From Rhodanobacter sp. (GTDB lineage: Bacteria > Pseudomonadota > Gammaproteobacteria > Xanthomonadales > Rhodanobacteraceae), in assembly GCA_027307195.1 (NCBI GenBank), contig DAHUXL010000016.1, positions 20,662-84,661 on the forward strand: a stretch of DNA of 64,000 nucleotides. Direction: 5' to 3'. Position numbers and translations under genes: made by a program. Below, piece after piece: positions 8,413-23,600 of the stretch; positions within the stretch are counted from its first letter, which is position 1, and every line of letters begins with the position of its first letter. The notes beneath the pieces are model-generated. The model did no database searches, had not been told where the DNA came from, and worked only from the letters and a program-made list of their open reading frames with translations.

Positions 8413-9585
8413 TCATGCCGAGGCACCGAGCGGGGCAGCCGATTGGGCCGCGACGTCGCACAGAATACGCTCCAGCCGATCGACGTTGTCGTCCCAGTGA
8501 AAGTCGCCGGCGTGTGCGGCAATCCGCGCACTGTCCCAGCTTCGCCCGGTGGCATCGATCAGGGCCGCCGACAAGGCATCGGGAGCATGTGCCGGCACCA
8601 GGATGCCAGCGTACTCCGGCACCACTTCCGGAATGCCGCCAACATCGCTGGCCACCACTGGCGTGCCGCAGGCCATTGCCTCCAGCAGCACGTTCGGCAC
8701 GCCTTCGTTGTGGCTGGGAAGGCACAACAGGTCGGCTGCGTTGAACCAGTCGCCCAGCGCGACATGCGCTACGGCATCGACCAGCTGCAGGCGCCTGCTG
8801 CACCCGAGTACAGCCGCTCGTGCGAGCAGGGCAGCGCGTGCCGGTCCGGTGCCGACATAGATCAATCGTGCCTTCGGTCGTTCCGCCAATACGGCGGGAA
8901 ACGCCTCCAGCAGATCGAGGCAACCCTTGCTCGACTTCAGGTTGCCGACATAGAGCAATAACGGAGCATCGGCGGAAAGACCCAGCCGCATGCGCGCCTC
9001 GCTGCGCGAATGGCGTGTAAACAGAGCATGGTCGACGCCGTTGTATACGACATGCACGCGAGATGCATCCACGCCAAGCGCCATCGCCTTGTCCGCCAAC
9101 GCACGACTCACCGCGATCACCGCACCGGCACCGCGCAGGGTCGAACGGATCTGCGGCCGGCGCAGTGCGTGATCGGCCTGCACATTGAGATCACTGCCAT
9201 GCACCTTGACCACGTAGGGAATGCCCAGACGGCGCGCCAGCCAACCCACGGCGACAGCATCGGGGTAGGCCCAACTCGCCAGCAGGCAATCGTAGTGCGC
9301 CGCGCGCAGGCTTCGTCCACGCTGCCACCACAGCGAAAGCAGCCAGCATGCCGCGTGCAGCGACCGGCCGATGCCTGGCGGGTATACGAAGACAAAATGA
9401 TCGGTGTGCAGGTCGCTAGCCTTGACCTCGCCACGCACGCCGCGCAGCCGCTGACGGAAGTCGACAGCAGTCAATACATCGACGTCATGGCGCTGCCCCA
9501 GACGTTCGAACTGCTGGCGATTGAACGCGCCCCGCAACGGATCCCATGGGCTCGGAAACAGGTTGGTCAGGATCAGTATCTTCAT
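8413..9585 (-). CDS. Glycosyltransferase family 4 (second of three)
   Basis: A 390-aa GT-B enzyme beginning MKILILTNLFPSPWDPLRG, a very typical GT4 N-terminus that faces the acceptor. Donor-site motifs are LLLYVGNLKSSKGCLDLLEA near 210 and the E-x7-E region SHNEGVPNVLLEAMACGTPV near 300. ATG at 9585 overlaps the stop of the preceding GT4 by 4 nt (ATGA), indicating co-translation. It resembles colanic-acid and other EPS glycosyltransferases of the WcaL/PelF style; exact specificity cannot be read from sequence. Confidence 0.9.
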   Translation of the reverse strand: MKILILTNLFPSPWDPLRGAFNRQQFERLGQRHDVDVLTAVDFRQRLRGVRGEVKASDLHTDHFVFVYPPGIGRSLHAACWLLSLWWQRGRSLRAAHYDCLLASWAYPDAVAVGWLARRLGIPYVVKVHGSDLNVQADHALRRPQIRSTLRGAGAVIAVSRALADKAMALGVDASRVHVVYNGVDHALFTRHSRSEARMRLGLSADAPLLLYVGNLKSSKGCLDLLEAFPAVLAERPKARLIYVGTGPARAALLARAAVLGCSRRLQLVDAVAHVALGDWFNAADLLCLPSHNEGVPNVLLEAMACGTPVVASDVGGIPEVVPEYAGILVPAHAPDALSAALIDATGRSWDSARIAAHAGDFHWDDNVDRLERILCDVAAQSAAPLGASA

Positions 9586-10733
9586 CGCATTGTTCGGCCC
9601 GTCGAACCTCGGTAGATGCTGGCATAACTCAAAGCCATGGTTTCAAGTGATCCATGTTGCTCTACCCATGCGCGCGCCGCATGACCCAGCGCAAGCGCGT
9701 GTGTCGGGTCTTGCAGCAGTGCCAGCATGGCATTCGCCAACGCGGTTGGATCACCGGGTGGCACCAGTCGGCCGGTGTTGTCATCACGCACGATCTCGCC
9801 GTTGCCGCCTACCGTCGTGGCCACGATCGGCAACGCCACCGCACACGCTTCCAGCAACGCCATCGAATAGCCTTCACTCAGCGACGAGAGCGCGAACAGG
9901 TCGAAGCCCTGCAGCAATTCGCACACGTCGTTGCGATCGCCGAGCAAGTGCACGCTGCCGGTGACGCCTTCGTCTATCGCGCATTGCTGCAATTCCGCAC
10001 GCAGCTCGCCGTCGCCTATCAACACCAGCGCCGTATCCGGCTGCTGATCGTGCAGCTGGCGGAACGCGCGGATCAGGCCGACCTGATCTTTGGCCCAGTT
10101 GAGCCGGCCGACGCTGCCGATCACGCGGGTCTGCAGAGGCAGTTGCAGCCTCTGCAGCAGACGCTCGCGCATTGCTGCAGAGGCGGGCTGGAAGGACTCG
10201 ACACGAATGCCGTTGGGGACGACCTTCGCCTTGGCTGGCGGCACGATGCCGCGCCAGATCGCGTCACGGCACGCTGCCTGACAGACAGTGACGACCGCAT
10301 CGGTGCGCGTCAGCGCGCGACGATACAACCACTCGCGCCGACCGGACCGATGGTTGCTGCCCATGCCGTGACGAGTATTGACCACCTGATCCAGATTGAG
10401 GCCACGGGTGGCCAGCACTGCCTGGTAATGCGCCACGGCATTGTGGGTGTGCAGTACTTCGGTGGCATGGCTGCGTACCATCTGCCGCGCCCGCGCCAAT
10501 GCGCGTAGATCCAGCCCGGGCCGCTTCTCGCAGGCATACACCGGGATGCCCAACTCATCCAGCTCATGCGCCCGCGCGCCGCGTTCGAACAGGCATAGCA
10601 CCTGGCAGCGATCGCCTTGCCGGTGCTGCAGCTTGACCAGTTCGAGCACCATGCGTTCCAGACCACCGCGATTAAGGTTCTCGACGACGTGCGTGATGTT
10701 CATGGGCCTGGTGTTCATGGGCAGGATGTTCAC
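9582..10733 (-). CDS. Glycosyltransferase family 4 (third of three)
   Basis: A GT4 enzyme of up to 383 aa. NITHVVENLNRGGLERMVLE (about 12-31) is the acceptor-side signature with the GG-x-E motif. VIGSVGRLNWAKDQVGLI near 195 and SLSEGYSMALLEACAVALPI near 285 are the donor-site motifs. Start choice is open: GTG at 10733 overlaps the previous stop (GTGA), but ATG codons also occur at 10718 and 10703. The first 15 codons are three imperfect 15-bp repeats, each encoding MN plus three residues. None has a strong ribosome site, so coupling to the upstream gene is likely. Confidence 0.88.
   Translation of the reverse strand: MNILPMNTRPMNITHVVENLNRGGLERMVLELVKLQHRQGDRCQVLCLFERGARAHELDELGIPVYACEKRPGLDLRALARARQMVRSHATEVLHTHNAVAHYQAVLATRGLNLDQVVNTRHGMGSNHRSGRREWLYRRALTRTDAVVTVCQAACRDAIWRGIVPPAKAKVVPNGIRVESFQPASAAMRERLLQRLQLPLQTRVIGSVGRLNWAKDQVGLIRAFRQLHDQQPDTALVLIGDGELRAELQQCAIDEGVTGSVHLLGDRNDVCELLQGFDLFALSSLSEGYSMALLEACAVALPIVATTVGGNGEIVRDDNTGRLVPPGDPTALANAMLALLQDPTHALALGHAARAWVEQHGSLETMALSYASIYRGSTGRTMR
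10689..10733 (-). repeat. Three imperfect 15-bp tandem repeats containing three candidate start codons
   Basis: On the minus strand, 10733-10719, 10718-10704 and 10703-10689 each read (G/A)TGAACA followed by eight variable bases, giving MNILP, MNTRP and MNITH. This multiplies the possible start codon of the downstream glycosyltransferase. Seen directly; significance unknown. Confidence 0.6.
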
Positions 10734-12088
10734 GACGACAACTCGGAGACGGTGACGCGCAATTTGCCGCTGGGCGTCAGCGGAATGTCGTCGACGAAAT
10801 GGCAGTGCAGGGCAACGCTGTCGCCGAGTACCTTGCCGACCTCGCGGCGGATATACGCCAACGATGCGTCATCGAAACCCGCACCGCGCACGATGGAAAG
10901 ATCGAGCCGGTCGAGCTGTCGCTGCACCAGCTGGAAACGCCGCAGTCCGTTCACGTCCTTCAGCATGTGCGGAAAGAATTCGCCAGGCAGCACGTGGCCG
11001 TCCGGTGTACGGATCGTGTCGAGCACGCGCCCGTCGATCTGCGCAAGCATTGGCAAGCCGCGACCGCAAGCGCAGTGCTCGGTGGATGCTGTTGCCCGAT
11101 CGCCATTGGCATAGCGCACGAACGGCATGCCGTAGTTGAACAGGTCGGTGATCACCACCTCGCCGCTCCGCACATCGGCCATTGAGCCTGCTGGCTGATG
11201 CAGTTCAACCACCAGATGATCGGCATTCACATGCAGTCCGCGGTGTTGCTCGCATTCCGCCGCGATCAGCATGAATTCGCGGCAACCATAGGTGTTGAAG
11301 GCTGGGCAGCCGAAGGCCCGCTCGATGATCTCCCGCTGGAATTCATGCAACGCCTCGGCCGCACCGATGATGGAGTGCGGTTGTCCGACTCTCCGTCCGG
11401 TGGCGATCAGCCATTGCGCCAGCCGTACCAGCGGACCGACGTAACCGACGATGATCTCCGGGCGATAGCGGTCGATGGCGTCGGCATACTCGGCCAGGTT
11501 CGCCTCGCTCATGTGGAAGCTGTTGAGCACGGAGCGAGCGAACGCCGCGTTGTACAGGCGGTCCTTGAGTCGATGCGCGAGGGTGGGCTCGCCGACCGCA
11601 CCGCCCCACAGGAACAGGGTGCGCCGCCCCATCCGCGAACCGGCCCAGTCATAACCGCGCCACATCACCGCGGTGCGGCGATCGTTGCTTTCGCGGTTGA
11701 AGCCGAAGCGCAGCGGCTCGCCGGTGGAGCCGCCGGTGGCCTTGGTCTGCAGGCGTCCGCGCCAGCTATCCGCGGTGAGTTCGTCGAAGTGGTCGCGGAT
11801 GTCGGCCTTGGTCAGCAGCGGCAGCTGCGCGTAGTCATCGAGGTTGCGGATGTCTGAAACCTCGATGCCAAGTTCGCGCCACCGCCGCCGGTAGTACGGC
11901 ACCTCGCGCTGACAATGCTCGAGCAGCTGCTTCAGCCGCTCCCATTGCAGCGCGACGATCTGCTCCGGCGCCAACCACTGGTCCCGCTGGTAGGCGTCGA
12001 GATAGCCCAGGGTGTGGCGCCGGCGCAGACCGGTCTCGTAAGCCGGATAGAGCACCCGGCGGAAGGTCTTTTCATACCAGCCGCTCAT
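10730..12088 (-). CDS. CapK/PaaK-like adenylate-forming enzyme
   Basis: A 452-aa protein of the phenylacetate-CoA-ligase-like CapK family common in capsule and EPS clusters. The phosphate-binding motif KATGGSTGEPLRFG (about 117-130) is a variant of the AMP-binding P-loop; NTYGCREFMLIAAEC near 265 fits the YGxxE (A5) region; and the C-terminal LTPSGKLRVTVSEL carries the conserved late lysine. These proteins adenylate a carboxylic acid and may pass it to an acceptor; the true substrate of CapK proteins is generally unknown. AGGAGG stands 10 nt before ATG 12088. In this operon it is a candidate for loading or transferring an acyl group linked to the NRPS product or a sugar (inference). Confidence 0.8.
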   Translation of the reverse strand: MSGWYEKTFRRVLYPAYETGLRRRHTLGYLDAYQRDQWLAPEQIVALQWERLKQLLEHCQREVPYYRRRWRELGIEVSDIRNLDDYAQLPLLTKADIRDHFDELTADSWRGRLQTKATGGSTGEPLRFGFNRESNDRRTAVMWRGYDWAGSRMGRRTLFLWGGAVGEPTLAHRLKDRLYNAAFARSVLNSFHMSEANLAEYADAIDRYRPEIIVGYVGPLVRLAQWLIATGRRVGQPHSIIGAAEALHEFQREIIERAFGCPAFNTYGCREFMLIAAECEQHRGLHVNADHLVVELHQPAGSMADVRSGEVVITDLFNYGMPFVRYANGDRATASTEHCACGRGLPMLAQIDGRVLDTIRTPDGHVLPGEFFPHMLKDVNGLRRFQLVQRQLDRLDLSIVRGAGFDDASLAYIRREVGKVLGDSVALHCHFVDDIPLTPSGKLRVTVSELSS

Positions 12089-12149
12089 GGCGTCTGCCTC
12101 CTGCGCTGCAGGTGGCGTGTGTGATCAGGCATGCGGGCGGCGCGGGTAC

Positions 12150-13415
12150 TCATGCGGTGCGCAGCAACACGGCGACCAGTACATACAACCCGACGATGCT
12201 GCCCATCGTCGCAGGCACCCAGCGCCACCAGTCGTTGGACAGGCTGAACGCGGGAAGCCCGGGAAACCGTTGCCGCGCACCGATGTAGTAGCCGGTGACC
12301 AGCGCGGCGATCAGGTACAGCACGATCATGTAGCTGCGGCTCAGGAAGAACGCGGCAGCGAACAGGCCGCACAGCGACAGCAGCAGAGCCAGTGCCATCA
12401 CCTGTTCATCCTGCCAGTGTTTCGACTGTTCCGGATCCATGGCTGCTTCCGGCTTGTGCCGCAGCACGGTCAGCATCATCCAGAAGGCATAGCCGACGAA
12501 GGCCAGCCACAGCATGAAACCGAGGAAACCCGTTTCGGCCAGCACCAGCACGAACGAGTTGTGCGCGGTGAGATCGTTGTAATCGGTGAAGTTGCCTGCG
12601 CCGATGCCGAATAGTGGGTGCGACAGGAACATATGCATGCCGGCGTACCAAGCATCCACCCGACCGAACGCCGACTCCTCGCCAGCATCGAGCTCCTGCA
12701 TGCGCGATGACAGCATCTTCATGCATGCCAGTCCGATGATGCCTAGCGTGCCGGCGGTCACGATGCCACGTCGATACCAGACATAGACGCCAGCTACCAC
12801 CAGTACCGCGAGCATGGCACCACGCGAGTTGGTCAGGTAGGTGCCGTAAAGCAACAGCGCGGCACCGGCAAGCCAGAACCATCGCAGCAGGTTGTTGCTG
12901 CTGCGCTGCCTCAGGAAGAACGCCATCGGCAGCGTCGCCGCAAACAGCAGGCCGAGGTCGTTCGGATCGTTGAAGATCCCCACATACTGGATGCGACCAT
13001 CGTCGCTCAGCGGCACACCGGTCCAGCCGAGGCCGGTTCTGGCCTGTTCCACACCATGCAGCGCCAGCACGATCGAGCACAGCACGAAGACCACCATCGC
13101 CACGATGACGCGTTGCTGGTTGGTACAGCACGCGGCGAACACGAAGAAGGCGATCACCGTGGGGCCGAACTTCGCCAGCTGGTCCACCGCGCCGCCGGAC
13201 CAGCCGTTGGTGACCTGCGAAAGCATCAGGACCACCAGGAAGGCTGGCAGCAGCAGGAACTGGGGAGCCGCAAAGGTCTTCGCGTGGGAGATCAGCCAGC
13301 ACGCGAAGGACAGCATCAGCACCACCGGCAACAGCGGCACGCCGACCAGCATCGGCATGTAGTCCTGCGGCCGGACGATGGTCAGCACCAGGTAGAGGAG
13401 GATCAGGGGGAACAT
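12150..13415 (-). CDS. Wzy/WaaL-type O-antigen polymerase or ligase
   Basis: A 421-aa polytopic membrane protein with roughly 10-12 helices. A large periplasmic loop around 240-300 carries the Wzy_C-type region AWYAGMHMFLSHPLFGIGAG and HNSFVLVLAETGFLG, with the conserved NS and E/TG pattern of O-antigen ligases and polymerases. It should polymerise lipid-linked repeat units, or ligate them, at the periplasmic face. ATG at 13415 is the first Met directly before the hydrophobic N-terminus; the open frame upstream lies inside the deacetylase gene. It overlaps that gene by 13 nt. It pairs functionally with the flippase at 3677. Confidence 0.85.
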   Translation of the reverse strand: MFPLILLYLVLTIVRPQDYMPMLVGVPLLPVVLMLSFACWLISHAKTFAAPQFLLLPAFLVVLMLSQVTNGWSGGAVDQLAKFGPTVIAFFVFAACCTNQQRVIVAMVVFVLCSIVLALHGVEQARTGLGWTGVPLSDDGRIQYVGIFNDPNDLGLLFAATLPMAFFLRQRSSNNLLRWFWLAGAALLLYGTYLTNSRGAMLAVLVVAGVYVWYRRGIVTAGTLGIIGLACMKMLSSRMQELDAGEESAFGRVDAWYAGMHMFLSHPLFGIGAGNFTDYNDLTAHNSFVLVLAETGFLGFMLWLAFVGYAFWMMLTVLRHKPEAAMDPEQSKHWQDEQVMALALLLSLCGLFAAAFFLSRSYMIVLYLIAALVTGYYIGARQRFPGLPAFSLSNDWWRWVPATMGSIVGLYVLVAVLLRTA

Positions 13416-14515
13416 GCAGGGACCTGATCGGAAGCGGTCGCATGGCTGGTGGTGGGGTAGCTCATCAGGTTGGGCAAAGTCAGCATCGCGGCAAACCAGC
13501 CCGGCCCCATGTTGCGCTCGACCGGCAGCCGGTGTAGTGCATAACGGTTGGAGGCAGGCTGCGGGTTGGTGCCGCAGATGTAGCAGACGGCCAGCTGGAA
13601 GCCGGCTGCCGTGGTGGCCTCGATCACGCGTTGGTCGAACGCGCGGTCGCCGCCCACCGGATAGGACATCAGCATCGCCGCCGGGCCGAGTTCTCGCTCC
13701 AGTGTTGCCCTGGACTGGCGCACTTCGTTTTCCATTTCGTTCGGTGGCAGCTTGGCCAGCATCCGGTGATGAACGCCGTGCGAGCCGATCTCGAAGCCGG
13801 CCGCATGCATTTCGCGCAGCTGCGCCCAGGTCATCGGCCGGCAAGCCGATGGCCTCACCGCTTCGCTCGGCATCTGCCATTCATGCTCCAGCCGTGCGAT
13901 CAGCGCCGACTGCTCGAGCGCACCGATGTTCTTCATGCTCAGCAGCACCCTGCCGGCCAATGCGCGGCGCTCGGCACGTGTCTCCGGCATCGGCAGGTCC
14001 ATGTCCAGTTCCGGCAGCATCAGCCGCGATGCGGTGGTCAGCAGGATCATGCGCACCAGCCAGTCATAGGCGAACGGCCGACCCGTATCGATGTGTCCGG
14101 TGGAGACGAAGAAGGTGGCCGGGATGCCGAGCTCCCGCAGGATCGGATAGGCGATGCGGTAATTGTCATCGTAGCCGTCGTCAAACGTCACCACCACGGC
14201 GTCCGGCGGCAGCGCTTCGCCGGCATCCAGCGCCGCAGCCACATCGGTCAACCGCATCGGCCGGAAACGCTGCTTGAGCAGCTGCATCTGCTCGCGGAAG
14301 CGTTCGGGCGGCGTGCTGATCAGCTCGAGGTCGAAGTCGTAGATCTGTGGATCGGGCAGCGGCATCACCCGGTGGTAGGCCAGGATGCGCAGATCCTTCT
14401 GCCACCAGCCACGCATCCACTGCAGCGAATGCAGCAGGCCACTGCTGTAGCACAGCTCGCCCAAGCGCCCGCGAATGCCGGTTGCCCGGCCGCTGTCTTC
14501 CCTCAGGGTCACCAT
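13403..14515 (-). CDS. Polysaccharide deacetylase (NodB domain)
   Basis: A 370-aa protein with a complete NodB/CE4 domain. DLRILAYHRVMP near 40 opens the domain; VVVTFDDGYDDNYRIAYPIL near 105 contains the catalytic Asp pair; and GFEIGSHGVHHRMLAKL near 233 carries the metal-binding H-x3-H pair. It removes N- or O-acetyl groups from the glycan. There is no obvious signal peptide, so it may act on lipid-linked intermediates, though a short hydrophobic stretch near the start leaves this open. ATG at 14515 overlaps the upstream GT2 by 7 nt. The longer open frame upstream is antisense-like and was not used. Confidence 0.88.
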   Translation of the reverse strand: MVTLREDSGRATGIRGRLGELCYSSGLLHSLQWMRGWWQKDLRILAYHRVMPLPDPQIYDFDLELISTPPERFREQMQLLKQRFRPMRLTDVAAALDAGEALPPDAVVVTFDDGYDDNYRIAYPILRELGIPATFFVSTGHIDTGRPFAYDWLVRMILLTTASRLMLPELDMDLPMPETRAERRALAGRVLLSMKNIGALEQSALIARLEHEWQMPSEAVRPSACRPMTWAQLREMHAAGFEIGSHGVHHRMLAKLPPNEMENEVRQSRATLERELGPAAMLMSYPVGGDRAFDQRVIEATTAAGFQLAVCYICGTNPQPASNRYALHRLPVERNMGPGWFAAMLTLPNLMSYPTTSHATASDQVPACSP

Positions 14516-15639
14516 AGATGCAGTCCTCGATTGCGGGTGAAGGCGATCAGCGCCTGCGCTGCGAACAGGTTGAGGTAGTAAAACGCCACGGCCAGTCGCA
14601 CCGGAAGCCAGCGCCCCGCCACGGGCAACAGCCGCTCCACCACCACCAGCGCCATGCCAGCGAGCAGAAGCAGCAACAGCAATCCATACATCGCATGGCG
14701 GGTCGCCAGCACAGCTGCAGTCAGCGCCAACAACAACAGCAGCCACGGCGCCAGCAACCGCAGCAGCTTGTGACTGACGAAACGGAACCACAGTGGATTG
14801 CTTGCCGGCGACAGCAGCCACGGCGCCAGTTGAATCAGCTGATAGTTGCCGGCAAGCGTGCGGATCTTGCGCTTGCGCTCTTCCGCCGGCTGTTGCGACG
14901 GTTGATCCCAGGCCAGTGCGCGCGGTTCGAACACTACCCGTCGGCCGGTCGCCGCCACCCGCATGGGAATCAAAACATCATCAAGCACGGTGCCGGGCGG
15001 CAACGGCTCGAACAGTTCGCGGCGCATCGCATACAGCGCGCCGCTGACGCCGACGGTGGAGCCGGACTGGCTTTCGGACAGACGTATCAGTTTCTCGTAG
15101 CGCCAGTACGCGTCGACACTTTGCGCAAAACCGGTGGACACGTCTTCCAGATGCAGCTCGCCACTGACCGCGCCGACGGTCGGGTCGGCAAGATTGGCGA
15201 CGAGTTCGCGCAGTGCTGTCGGAGACAGTTTCTGGCGCACGTCGGTCAGCAACAGCACCTCGCCGCGGGCGGCGGCGATGGCGTCGTTCAGACAGGCGGC
15301 CTTGCCGCGCCGTTCGGCGAAGTCGAGTACGCGCACACGCGGATCGCCGCAATGTCGCGACAGCACGCCGGTATCGTCATGACAGCCATCGCAGGCCACG
15401 ATGATGTCGATATTGTCGTGGGGATAGTCCAGCGCACAGAGATTTTTCAGCTTGGCCCGGATATCCCTCCCGCCGTCATGGACGGCGATGACCACCGTCA
15501 CGGTCGGCGTCACTGCCTGTTTTTGAACCGGCACGGGCTGCACGCGTGCCAGCAACCACATCCACACCGGATAGCCGACGAAGACGTGGAGCAGCAAGCA
15601 CGCGCAGCCCCAGCACGCGATGTATGCCAGCGTCATCAT
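14509..15639 (-). CDS. Glycosyltransferase family 2, membrane-bound
   Basis: A 376-aa processive-type GT2. An N-terminal helix (about 3-28) precedes the GT-A domain: VTVVIAVHDGGRDI near 48, IVACDGCHDD near 80 (donor Asp), VLLLTDVRQK near 128 (DxD-like), then the ED-like GTVLDDVLIP near 215 and a Q-x-x-x-W-like region. At least two C-terminal helices follow (about 290-370). GGGGGGAG lies before ATG 15639. It is 30 nt downstream of the NRPS stop, so it is very probably in the same transcript; that directly links the peptide and sugar machinery. Confidence 0.88.
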   Translation of the reverse strand: MMTLAYIACWGCACLLLHVFVGYPVWMWLLARVQPVPVQKQAVTPTVTVVIAVHDGGRDIRAKLKNLCALDYPHDNIDIIVACDGCHDDTGVLSRHCGDPRVRVLDFAERRGKAACLNDAIAAARGEVLLLTDVRQKLSPTALRELVANLADPTVGAVSGELHLEDVSTGFAQSVDAYWRYEKLIRLSESQSGSTVGVSGALYAMRRELFEPLPPGTVLDDVLIPMRVAATGRRVVFEPRALAWDQPSQQPAEERKRKIRTLAGNYQLIQLAPWLLSPASNPLWFRFVSHKLLRLLAPWLLLLLALTAAVLATRHAMYGLLLLLLLAGMALVVVERLLPVAGRWLPVRLAVAFYYLNLFAAQALIAFTRNRGLHLW

Positions 15640-15669
15640 GTCGGCTCCCCCCGAACCGATCTATCCATG

Positions 15670-20597
<4,928 letters not shown>

Positions 20598-20601
<4 letters not shown>

Positions 20602-23600
20602 GCGCTGACCCTCATGAACTTGCCCGGGGCATCCGGATTCGGCACGAACCACGCCGGGTTGCCTTCCGCGTCCTTGCCCAGGCGCGCGCCGAATACCGGT
20701 GGCTTGGCGGCATCAAAAGCGAGCGTGTCGAGATTGCGGCGGCGCGGCAGGAATTCGGCCTCCTGCAGTTCGAGCACGGATTCCTTGAACGCCTTGGCGA
20801 TCGCGACGAAATCCGCTTCGCTGTGCGCGGTGGTGAAGAAGCACGGGAAATTGTCCAGCACATGGATACCGCGGCTGCGCATCATCGCGAACAGCAGGTC
20901 CTGCAACGGATGCTCTTCGACGAAATTGACCTTCCATACCGAGGAAAAGTGAGTGAGCTTGATCGGTGCGCCCACGCCGGTACAGAACGCGTTGAGCTCG
21001 TCGATCAGTCCGGTGGTGCGCGCATTCAGCTGCTCCTGCAACGAGGGTCCGGCACTCTTGAGGTGATCGAGTACGGCATGCGCGGCCGCCAGCGCCAGTG
21101 GATGACGCACGAAGGTGCCGGCGAAGTAGGTCACGCCGACGGTCGGGATCGAGGCATCACCGTATTGCCAGCCGCCACCATCGAGGGCATCCATGTAACG
21201 GCGCTTGCCGGCGATCACGCCAATCGGGAAACCGCCGCCAACCACCTTGCCGTAGGACGCCAGGTCGGCATCGATGCCGAGCATCGCCTGCGCACCACGC
21301 GGATGGGAACGGAAGCCGGTGACCACCTCATCGAAGATCAGCAGAGCACCGGCATCGCTGGTGATGGCGCGCAGTTCCTCGAGGAATTCCCGCGGCTGGA
21401 AATCCGGACGGCGACTCTGCACCGGCTCGACCAGTACGGCAGCGATCGTCGATGCCCGCTCGCGGATGATCGCCAGCGATTCAGGCGTGCCGTAATCGAG
21501 CACCAGCACGTTCTCGGCCGTGTTGCGCAGGATGCCCGGCGCCGCCGGCACCGATCGCAGCTTCTTGGTGCCGCGCACGATCACCTCATCGAAGATGCCG
21601 TGGTAGGAACCGGTGAAGATCACCAGTGTGTCGCGACCGGTGACGGTACGGGCGACACGCACCGTGCCCATCACCGCCTCGGAGCCGGTGTTGCACAGGG
21701 CAGCGCGATCGAAACCGGTGAGTTCGCAGATCTGTTTGGCGACGATGCCGGCCAGCGGGTGTTGCGGACCGATCTCGTAGCCCTCGTCGATCTGCTTGCG
21801 TATCGCGTCGACCACGAAGTCCGGTTGCCAGCCGAACAGGTTCATGCCGAAGCCATTGAGCGCATCGACATATTCGTTGCCGTCGATGTCCCACACCTTC
21901 GAGCCCTTCGAGTGATCCACCACGATCTGGTAGATCATTTCCTTCAGCAGCGGGCGGAAGCCGTTGACGACGCGCGGGTCGGCCAGATGCGGGCGATGCT
22001 CCTGGGTGTATTCCTTGGAGTGCCGGGTGCGTTCGATGTAGCGGCGCATGAAGGCGTCCAGCCGCACACGCTGGCGTGCCGTCAGCTCGGTCGAGGTCGA
22101 ATGGATGCGCGCGATCGCGCCGAAGGCCTTCTTGACGTCGTACGTGGTGTGCGCCAGCGCAGCTTCTTCATCCTGCGAAGGAAATTCCGGCGCAGTCGCG
22201 GCGGTGACGGATGCCGTCACGGCCGGCGCGACCGTCGCAGCAGGCATCGTTGCGGCAGCGCGGATCGGCGGCGTGGACATCGGTATCGGCGCGGCACCCG
22301 TCGCTGCCAGCAGGGCGAGCTGCTGCTGCATGATCAGCATCTGCTGCTGGATCACGTCCTGCACGAGCCCGCTCGATGCCTGCGGCATGCCGGGTGCGGG
22401 AATGGTTGTCGTAGTCATGGGGGGCACACTCGCTGCTGGCGATGCGGAGACGGTTGTCGCTGCAACATCCGGTGGCAACAAACGATCGATATGCATGGCA
22501 AGGCGTTCAAACGAGGAACACGATTCCATCAGTTCGCGGAAGGTGATCTTCAGGGCAAAGGTTTTCTGCAGCTGCAGCGCCACCTGGGTCAGCGACAGCG
22601 AGTCGAGGCCCAGCTCGATGAAATTCGCGCTCGCATCCACACCATCAAACTCGTTGCCGGCGACGTCTTCGAACAGTTCGGTAAGCTGGGCGACCAGACG
22701 CCGGGATCGTGGGGACTCGGCGGATGCGTTGGCAGATGAGGCAGGCATGGCAGTTTCCGGAATGGGTGCGAGCGGTGCAGCGAAGGCCGCTGCGGCATGG
22801 CCGGGCACGAGCAGACTGACGACATTCGACGTCATGGCTGTCGGTGCAGGGGTGACAAGTGGCTGAGCTTCAATCCAGTGACGTTTGCGTTCGAACGGGT
22901 AGGTCGGCAATCGCACGCGACGCTTGTGCTGGCGTCGGTCGATGGCATCCACAGCCACGGTTGCACCCACGCTCCAGAGTTCGCCGACGGCATCCAGCCA
23001 TGCCATCCGCTCGCCTGTCGGCGTATCCGTCAGCGAAGCCAGCGCGATCCGGCCACGACTCTGCGGATGTTGCCGCGTCAACATGGCCAGTGTCGCGCGC
23101 GGCCCGACTTCGAGGAATGCGTGCTGCGGGTTGCCGAGCAAGCCCTGCAGAGCCGTGGAAAAGCGCACGGTGCCGCGCAGATGACGGGTCCAGTAGCCCG
23201 GCGACACTGCCTCGCCATCACTCAGCAGGACGCCTGTCAGCGTCGAAGCGATCGGAATGCGGGGCACCGACAGCGTCATGCGCTCGACCTCGGCGCGGAA
23301 CAGTTCCAGTGCCGGATCCATCATGGCCGAATGGAAGGCGTGCGATGTGTGCAACAGGCGACAGGCGACGCCAGCCTTTTCCAGCTCGGCCCGGAATGCC
23401 TCTACCGCTGCGGTTTCTCCGGATACCACACAGGCATTCGGTGCATTCTCCGCTGCCAGCGAAAGCGCGGCAGGCAGGCGCGCGGTCAGCTGTGTGGCAT
23501 CTAGGCGCACCGACAACATCGATCCGGCCGGCAACGCCTGCATCAGGCGGCCACGCCGTGCGACCAGCCGGGCGCCATCGGCGAGACTCATGACGTCGGC

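Noticed and set aside
12150..13880. Longer version of the Wzy-type gene starting 155 codons upstream
   Set aside because: The extension lies inside the deacetylase gene in another frame and is Arg/Gly-rich without homology; the hydrophobic N-terminus begins at ATG 13415.
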